Source: Datura wrightii
Taxonomy: Eukaryota; Streptophyta; Magnoliopsida; Solanales; Solanaceae
Direction of reading: 5' to 3'
Assembly (NCBI GenBank): GCA_035772735.1
Contig: JASDFA010000010.1
Span: 122,894,501 to 122,958,500, forward strand
Length of the DNA: 64,000 bases
A model generated the notes under the pieces. That model saw only the letters and a program-made list of their open reading frames with translations, made no database searches and was not told the DNA's origin. A program made the translations under genes and the position numbers. Below are positions 51,001 to 60,000 of the stretch, in pieces. Positions within the stretch are counted from its first letter, which is position 1, and each line of letters starts with the position of its first letter.

Positions 51001-54000
51001 AGCCCTATGGCTCTGATACCATGTAATAGAAGGTATAAGAATTCTTGATATCTTATTCCATGAATCAACAAGTATAAATACATATGCATAAAGTCCTAAC
51101 TATGGAAAGAATAATAAAAGATTCTATTGATATGATATCAATCCCGACAATTATGCTATCTATGTATATAACAAGGAACGTAGCTACATTCATTCCTTAA
51201 CAACATCTAAGTGACTACTGGTAATAAGAAAAAGAAGGCATTCAATCCTGCAGGTAAATAGGAATATAGAGGATATTTTTGTATATTATTCTAGGTTTTA
51301 AATAAGGAAAAATAAACGAAGATATCCTAAGAAAGCTATGCACATATATAATACTCCCCCTCAAGGGGGAGCATATATATTGATCGTGCATAGCTTGTTA
51401 CAAGAATAATCATCTCGAGTTTCATTCAATGCCTTTGTGAATAAGTCAGTTGGTTGCTCTCTTGTTTTCATGTAGCCAATGTAAATTATGTTTTCCTGAA
51501 TCTTCTCAGAATGAAACGATAGTCCACTTCACTGTGTTAAGTTCTTTCCTGATACACCAGATTTGAGGTGATATGAAGACCAACTTGATCATGTTAAAAT
51601 CCTTGTGAATATTATAAAATATATGTAAATATAATAAGTAACTTAACTTATCCTATTGTAATAAGGTAATGATTTCCTTTCCTTTTTAAGATGTGTAAAC
51701 TTAGTTATATAAACCCCAATAGCTTGAGGGAATAGTCAAGCCAATTTCTCTTATTTTTTCTTTTGCTTCACATGGTATCAGAGCCTAGTTAAGGCTAGCA
51801 ACATATAGGAAGAGAAAATTTCGTCATCAAAATTTTTTACTTTTGCATCTGTTTGAAGTAAATTCTATTTCTAGAGGTGTTGCCGTCAAACCAACAACAC
51901 TACAAGAACCGGAACACCGACACGAACAAAACCCAGCTAGCTCCTACGCCATCTGCCATCTCATGCACCGTCACACGCCGACTAGAGGACCTTAAATTTC
52001 GGCATGATCTGCTCATGTGCTGACATGTGAGCCCTCCTTGAATCACTTCACGGCAAGCTTCTTTTGCCAACAGGACTCGTCCCTCAATTTCGAGCCTACC
52101 CATACTGGTTGCACCAATTTCCAAACAGATTTCAGCAAAGCAGTCCACATCCCAACGAGGCAGTGTACTTTTGACAAAGTTTTCACACTTTCCGGCGAGA
52201 TCTGTTCTATCTCGGACTTTAGATCTCTATTATTCTCTAGTAATAGCCTCTTGATCTTGATTTGAGGTTACTTCAACTAGTATTCAAAAAATGTCACTTG
52301 AATCAAATGTTTTTGGTATTAAAACCGTGGTCTTGAGCGACTCTTTATAAAGTAAATCCAAGTCACTCAGAGAAAAATTATCCACAAAAGTGATAATTAC
52401 TTATGCACAGTTTTGGAAATAACATGACATGGCCCCAATCATCAGAATGGCCTAACTCAAAAGTTGATTTGGCTCGCTTATTAACCCTTAGATCTAAGGA
52501 GGTACAATGATGTTTTACAAACTGATACAACTCACAATTCAATGAAGGAACATGATGAAACTGAGGATAACACTTCTTCAACACAAGAGATGGTGCTTTG
52601 TGGGATCTGGTTTAACAATTTCAAATCCCACAATGTTACAGGTTATCCCATTAGCTACAGTCACATGAGGTGGTCTTTTGTGTGATCGGAAGCTAGGAAA
52701 GGTACTAGAATTGCGTGTCATGTGATCTGTAGTACCAGAATTAATCACCCAATTATTTGAAAAGGAGATACGAGATGTTTTACATGACTAAGCAAGGATA
52801 GTAATTGAGGAAGATTCCTTAATTGATTTCTGATATTTGAAGAACTTAGCAAACTCATTGCAATAACCAAATTGTTTTATCAGATGATGGACAAAACGCA
52901 ACAGTCAATATTTGCCTTATTTTCTCCTCTATGGTCATTTTTCGACTAAAAAAATTTACTGTGGCAAAGGAAATAGAACCCCAAAACTAGGATGCTTAGT
53001 GAAGACCTATTGAGCGTGGAAGGAGTCTCCACCAAATAGGCAGCTTCAGATAAATAAACAAAGTCAAACAAAGTTCAGAAAGAGGTTTAGGCAACCAATC
53101 TAGCAACAAAGTCAAAGAAAAGTTCAGATCAAGAAGCAAAGAACATGGAATGAGATTACTCTCCTCAACCCTGGTCAGATCAGAGAGCCACCACAAATAA
53201 GCCGAAAACTTATGTGCGACGACAAAAAGAAAGCAACCAAGACCAACAAAGCTTCACAGCTCTCAGAAATAATCAAATTAGACCATCCAATACTACAACT
53301 CTCATGCAACAGTGGGAACAAATGCTACAAGCTAATTCCCAGCAACAAAAAATTGAATTTTCAGCCATAGAAAATCAAATTGAACAAATTGAGAAGGATA
53401 AACCTTGGAATTGCCAAACCTTCTCCAATCGAAATATATCGAACAAGCTGCCACCAGATTCTTCCTAGAGATGTTGAGATGATGCCAAAACAATAAATAG
53501 ATTCAACTTCGGGTGACACACATGCCTGCACGCACCACTGCTTCAGACAATCGGAAAAACTTTGTTAGCATGTGAGCCTCACACTCGTCTCCGTTTGCGG
53601 CTGGATTCTGTGGTTCTGTGAATAGAGTGTAGGTGACCCACCCTAGGTTGGTGGTGACATCAAAATTTCAATTCCCAATCACCTTCCAAAGTACCCGATT
53701 TGGTCCCAAACTAAGTCTCACTTCCGGCGAGATTTTTTGACTCAACTCCGGCAAAGCAAATGATCCATCTTGATACCATGTAGGTAACAGAAATGTGAAG
53801 GCATTTTCTTATATGTCGTTAAAAAATTGATCTTGGTCTAACTCAACCCCAAAAGCTAGCTCAAGAGGTGAGGATTGCCAAGCTATATTGAAGAGATGCC
53901 GATTCCTTGAAGCATTGATGTGAGACTCTTCAACCCCCACTCCCACTTTCAGCCCAGGGTGATACGATCCCAATTTGTAATTGCACTACACCTTCTGTGG

Positions 54001-57000
54001 AATAATATTGTTGAATAATTTCATTCATATATTTCTATGTCATATACATGGAGATTGTGGAACAGAATCACCTAAATCCCATGAAATTTGAATTATACAA
54101 AATCATATATTGTACACTAGTAGAAAGAATCATAAATATGATATTCTAGATTACAACAATTAACCTAGGATCTTAGAGGATCAAATCTTGATATGAAGAA
54201 TATCATAATATCTTCCTGGAGATCTCAGAGGATTCAATCTTGATATGAAGAATATCTTTTTGGAAATCCTCTATCAGCCAACACTCCCCCTCAAGCGGGT
54301 GAATGGATAACTTCCATTCCTAGCTTGCTTATTAGATCTTGAAACACATTATTTGGCAGTCCTTTTGTTAAAATATCGGCCTCTTGACCTTTTGTAGATA
54401 CAAGTGGTGTACAAATGAGTACGCTATCTAATTTCTCCTTAATGAAATGTCTATCTAGATGCTTAGTGCAATCATGTGGTACAGGATTACGAGCTATACT
54501 TATTGCTGATTTGTTGTCACAATATAGTCTCAAAGGTCCTTCCCATCTTATCTCCTAATCATCAAGGGTTATCTTTAACCATAACAAATCACAAACTCCC
54601 AAAGCCATATATCTAAACTCGGATTCTGCACTTGATCTGGCTACTACATTTTGTTTTTCACTCCTCCAAGTCACTAGATTTCCTCCTATGGAAGTGCAAT
54701 ATCCAGAACTTGACCTTTGATCCACTAATGAACCAGCATAGTGCGCATCAGTATAAGCCTTTAAACCACATCTCCTCCTCTTTTGAATAGTATTCCTTTA
54801 CCTGGACTTCCTTTAAGATATTGTAGAATTTTGTTGACAACTTGAAGATGCATTTCTTTAGGATCATGCATAAATTGGCTAACAACACTTACAACAAAGG
54901 CAATGTCCGGCCTTGTATGGGACAAATAGATCAATTTTCCTACAAGCCTTTATCTACCACAAAATCTTCTGGAGCATTGCAGAATCTATGATTATATTCA
55001 ATTGGTGTAGCCACTGGTTCACACCCTATTTTTCCCGTTTCTTTCAGCAAATCAAACACATATTTTTGTTGGAAAATAAAGATTCCTTGTTTTGAGTGTG
55101 CCACTTCGATTCCCAAAAAATATAAATTAATTTTCCAAGCTCATTGATGTCAAATTCCTTAAGTAAACACTTCTTCAAATTTTGTATCTCCTCTAAATCA
55201 TCACGGTTACTATGATGTCATCCACATAAACTAATAATGCTGTCACTTTTCCTATTTTTGAGTGTCGTGTGAACAAGGTGTGGTCTCCCTAACTTTGATG
55301 ATATTCTAACTTGATCATAACCTTTTAAATCTTTCAAACCATGCACGAGGTGATTGCTTTAATCCATAGAGTGCCTTCTTCAGTCTACACACCATTCCCT
55401 TCTTACTTTCAAAACTAGGTGGCACTTCCATATAAATCTGTTCATCTAAGTCTCCATGTAAAAAGCATTTTTTACATCAAATTGTTGTAGGTTCCAATTA
55501 ACAGAGCCAATGATAATAAGATTCTTACTATATTCATTTTTGCCATTGGGGCAAAAGTCTCCAAATAATCAATTCCACAGGTCTATGTATAACCTTTTGC
55601 TACCAGACGTGCTTTAAATCTTTCTATAGATCCATCTACTTATATTTCACAGTAAACACACGTCTACACCCTACCAGCTTTTTCCCTTTTAGTAATTCAA
55701 TAATTTCCCAAGTTTTATTTTTCTCCAAAGCTTCCATTTCTACTTTCACAACTTTCTCCCCCTCTCTATACCCTAATGCTTCAGACAAATTTCTGGGGAT
55801 AGGAATTGTGTGGAGGTTACAGAGAAAAGCTTTATGACTTGGGGATAGATTTTGATATGTCAAGGAAAGGCTCAAAGGGTGTTGTGTGCAAGTTCTAGTT
55901 CCTTTTCTGAGTGCAATAGGAAGGTCAAGGTCATTAGGTGGGTTAGGTTCTTCATGATCAGTTCGGTTTGGTGTTTCTGTTCAACAGGTTCAAGATGGGT
56001 AATAGGAGCAGTAACCCGAGGAGATGATTGCATCTGAGTAGCTTGATCAGTTAGCCTCTTTCTTCTGGAATAAACCTGCAATGGTAGATTATTTTCTTGA
56101 ATTCCATTATCTATCTCAGAATTAGGAGGCTCAATGGGTTCATTTGGATTTAGAGACTTGTGTTACTGAAGAAATAGTGACTCGGGCAAGGATTTGGCAT
56201 GACTAGAAATAGACAAATCAAAAATAAATAAGTCTAGAGGTCCCTCTCCCTTCAGTGACTCCCCTTGATTGTAAGAATGATTACAATAAGACTCACTCTT
56301 ATCAAGTGTGACATCAGCTGAACCAAAGAATTTCTTTGATGATGGTTGATAACACTTGTAGCCTTTTTGAGTAGGAGGATATCCTATGAAAACATACTTA
56401 GAGCACGTGGATCTAATTTGCCTCTATTTTGAGAATGAATATGAACATAGGCAACACTCCCGAAGATTCTAGATACCAATTTATTGGAAATTTCAAAATT
56501 CGGGAAGAAATTCTTAAGAGTATCAAGTGGGCTTTTAAAGTTTAGCATTCTTGATCATATTCTGTTACTAAGGTGTGTAGCAGTTAGGACGACTTCCCCC
56601 CAATACTATTTTGGAACATTTTCTGAAATAATAATGATCTAGTAATGTCAAGCAACAGACCGTTTCTTCTTCTGCTACCCCATTTATTTGAGGAGTACTG
56701 ACACATGAAGATTCATGAATAATTCCCTCTTTTTGGAAGAAAACAGAGAGGTTTTGATTGAAGTAGTCCTTGGCACTATCAGATCGAAATCTTTTAATTG
56801 GCACATCAAATTGGGTTTTGATCAGATTAAAAAAAGTAGGAAGAATTTGACTGACATTTGATTTTTGCTTTAACAAATAGATCCATATTACTCTTGTAAA
56901 ACCATCAATGAATGACACAAACCATCTAGTACTAGAAATATTAGGAATTGGAGAGGGTCCCCAAATATCACTATGAATAAGAGAAAATGGACTCTGACAT

Positions 57001-60000
57001 CTTTTATTACTAATTGGAAAGGGTGTTTTGCAATTTCACAATCATCTCAATGAAAAGAGTCAACAATCAAATCTTTGAACAAAGACGGACACATCGTTTT
57101 GATTACATAAAAGGACGGATGACCTAAGCAATGATGATAAAGCCATATTTTCTCTTTATTGGACATAATAGATTCAGACAAGGATGAACTAGATAAGGAA
57201 TTCTTAGTTGTATCTTCACCATTGTGGAAATCCAGACAATAAAGATCACTTTTCTCGCTAGCACGCCCAATCATCTCCTTCGTGTTCTATTCCTGAAATA
57301 AACAATATGAAGGGAAGAAAGTTACTTGACATTTGGAATCTTTAGCGAGTTTCTAGATAGAAATGAGATTTGCGAATAACTTTGGGACATGAAGGACATC
57401 TTTTAGTATCAAAAACTTTCTAGTGGTGTGTCTCCCTGTCCAGTTACAGTAATAACTGAACCATTGGCTATAGTTATTTTTTTATAGCTAGAGCAAAGGG
57501 AATATAATATAAAGAGATGAGAGGAATTGATCATGTGATCAGTTGCCTCGGAATCAACCACCCACGTTGGAGAAAATTTGTTTGAGACATTAGTAACAAA
57601 AGCGGAAGATTTACCTGTGAAGGCCAATTAACAACTATCTGCTGAAGCTGAGGGCTGTGGATTCTTTCATCAGTCTTAGCCCATTTTAAGTAATTTTTTC
57701 CATTCAATTGATAAAGAGGCTTGAATGTTTTGCAAACCTCTAGTTGAAACTGTAGAGCTATTCTTTATGGTTGCAGAGATGTTTTCAAAGGCTAGAATAT
57801 TTGCAGTAATACCATTTTCGGACATGGTTTTTGAATGATTTCAATTTTGGGTGGTTAAAGATGATAAAAGGGATTTTTCAAGATAGGATGAATAAAATAA
57901 AGCTGATCAGGAATTAGCCTAAAGCTCCAATACCGTGTGGAATAAGATAGTTGAATAATTTCATTCATATATTTCTATGCCATATACATGGCTTTATATA
58001 CATAAGAGTATGGAACAGAATCACTAAATCCCATGAAATCTGGGAGTATACAGAATCATATATTGTACACTAGGAGAAAGAATCATAAATATGATATTCT
58101 AGATTACAAAAATTATCTTAAAATCTTAGAGGATCAGATCTTGAAATGAAGAATATCATAATATCTTCCTGGAGATCTTAGAGGATTAGATCTTGATACG
58201 AAGAATATCTTTTTGGAAATCCTCTATCAGCCAACTCCTTCTATTCTTGTCAATTCCAGAAGTTAGTTAGGTTGTTAAAGGTAGATAGTTAAGTTAGTTA
58301 GCCCGTGTGACTGGCACGTGACTCGACTGTTACACCAAATTATTTTTGGCTGATTTCTTATCTCTGTTTTCTTGTATAAGGATCAGCTCACATCTTATAG
58401 TTTGGTATCCAATTGTAGGTTCAATAATGGAATCTTCTACTTTCTTTCTCTTCTAATTCAGTTAGTTGGGTATTTGTTCAGGAGCAACTCTTCTCAATTT
58501 GCCCCTTAGAATACTCGTCACTTTCCCCTTAAATTCTCAGATCATATCAGTGGTATTAGAGCACGTTGTCCTCTGGCCTGTGGAAGCATAATAGGAGAAT
58601 ATAACAATAGAATTCAGGAACTCCGGCGAGATATAGACGGAATTCGTGGGTCCAGTGAAGGCATGAGAGGTGCGATGGAGGAAATGTGTAGGACGATGGA
58701 TGAGACATTGATACAATCCATAAAGGAATTCAAAAGGTTGTTGACAAATTCAGTTGGAGGTCGATGAAGTGGATGTTGAGGCTCAAGGAGGAGGAGCTGA
58801 GAGGCAGAATGAGCACCAACTGCCTACGAGAAGTCACCAACCGGAATTTCCCAAATTCGATGGAACAACTCTGAGATATTGGCTGTACAAATGCGAACAA
58901 TTCTTTGATGTAGACAAAACTCTAGAGGGATCTATGGTTAAATTGGCTTCATGCGAACTGGTAGGGAACACTCTTCAGTGGCATCAGATGTTCATGAAGT
59001 CAAGGCTGACAAGGGAATGGCCCAGATGGGGCAAGTATGTTCGATGCATGTACTTTCGCTTTGGTACAGAACTGTTTGATGATCCTATGGGAGATCTGAA
59101 GGATCTTAAACAGGTAATCTCTGTCCAAGATTACATTGACATTTCCGATGAATTGCTTACTAGAGTAGAATTAAATGATGAGTATGTGGTAGTGTTTTTC
59201 TGAGGGGACTAAAACCTGAGATTAGCTTGCCAGTTAAGATGCTTGCACCTAGAAGTTTACTAAGGGCCATCAGTTTGGCTAGGATCCAGAACAAACTTTG
59301 TTGGTTCAAAACCCAATAGAGAAATTCCCTCCCATTTTTGTCCAACCCAAGATCATAACCAGAAATTTTCCAATCCAAGTACTTCATTTTCTCAAACCAA
59401 GCCAAATCCAATCAACTCTCCACCAGTAAATTCCAATCCTTCTACCTCAAAACCCTTCTAAAGAAAAGCACCTAAACTCTTGAGCCCTGCTGAGATAATT
59501 GACAAGAGGGCTAAGGGCTTATGTTTTAATTTTGATAAAAAGTGTACACCAGGTCATGTGTGAGAATAGGAGGCAACTGTTTTATATTGAAGTGGATGAT
59601 AATCCAGTGGAGGAAAGTAATGTGGAAGAGGATATATGATCCTGCTGGATTCCTGGCGGTGAATGGCCAGCAGTTTGAGACTGATTCTGATGGAGCTATT
59701 TTACCTCATGTATTTTCCCATGCAATGAATGGAATCCATGACTTTAGGACCATAACTTTACTGCTTCAGTGAATGGAAAGGTTGTCCAGATCCTAATAGA
59801 TACAAGTAGTACACACAACTTCTTGGACCTCCATTCTGCCAAGAAATTGTGTTGCTGTTTAACTGCTATAGCCCCATTTTGTATTTCCATTGTTGATAGG
59901 AACAAGATGTTTTGCTACCATATATATGCAAGCACTGCACTTTGGAAAATGCAGGGAGTTGTTTTCAAAATTGACATGCTGATATTACCCATGGGAGGCT

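Larger units (their letters stand above)
46849..51207 (-). mobile_element. Ty1/Copia retrotransposon with TSD ACATC, helicase intron 12
   Basis: The element (46854-51202) has short LTRs of about 180 bp (46854-47033 and 51022-51202) flanked by ACATC (46849-46853 and 51203-51207). The primer site TGGTATCAGAGCC lies at 51009-51021 on the minus strand, and a polypurine tract at 47034-47043. Order on the minus strand: gag, protease, integrase, RT, RNase H, the Copia order. Stops and frameshifts break it, and a SINE has inserted near the gag start. It lies antisense to the helicase gene. Confidence 0.92.
53991..58241 (-). mobile_element. Second Ty1/Copia retrotransposon with TSD CCTTC
   Basis: The element (53996-58236) has LTRs at 53996-54283 and 57936-58236. 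CCTTC (53991-53995 and 58237-58241) is the target duplication. The right LTR ends CT rather than CA, a single decay. A polypurine tract lies at 54284-54299. The coding region is broken. It is antisense to the helicase gene and lies immediately before the gypsy LTR at 58248. Confidence 0.9.

Noticed and set aside
53214..53468. Q-rich 84-residue plus-strand open frame
   Set aside because: It is surrounded by Copia wreckage, has no splice or promoter context and shows no domain I recognise. It is left unassigned.
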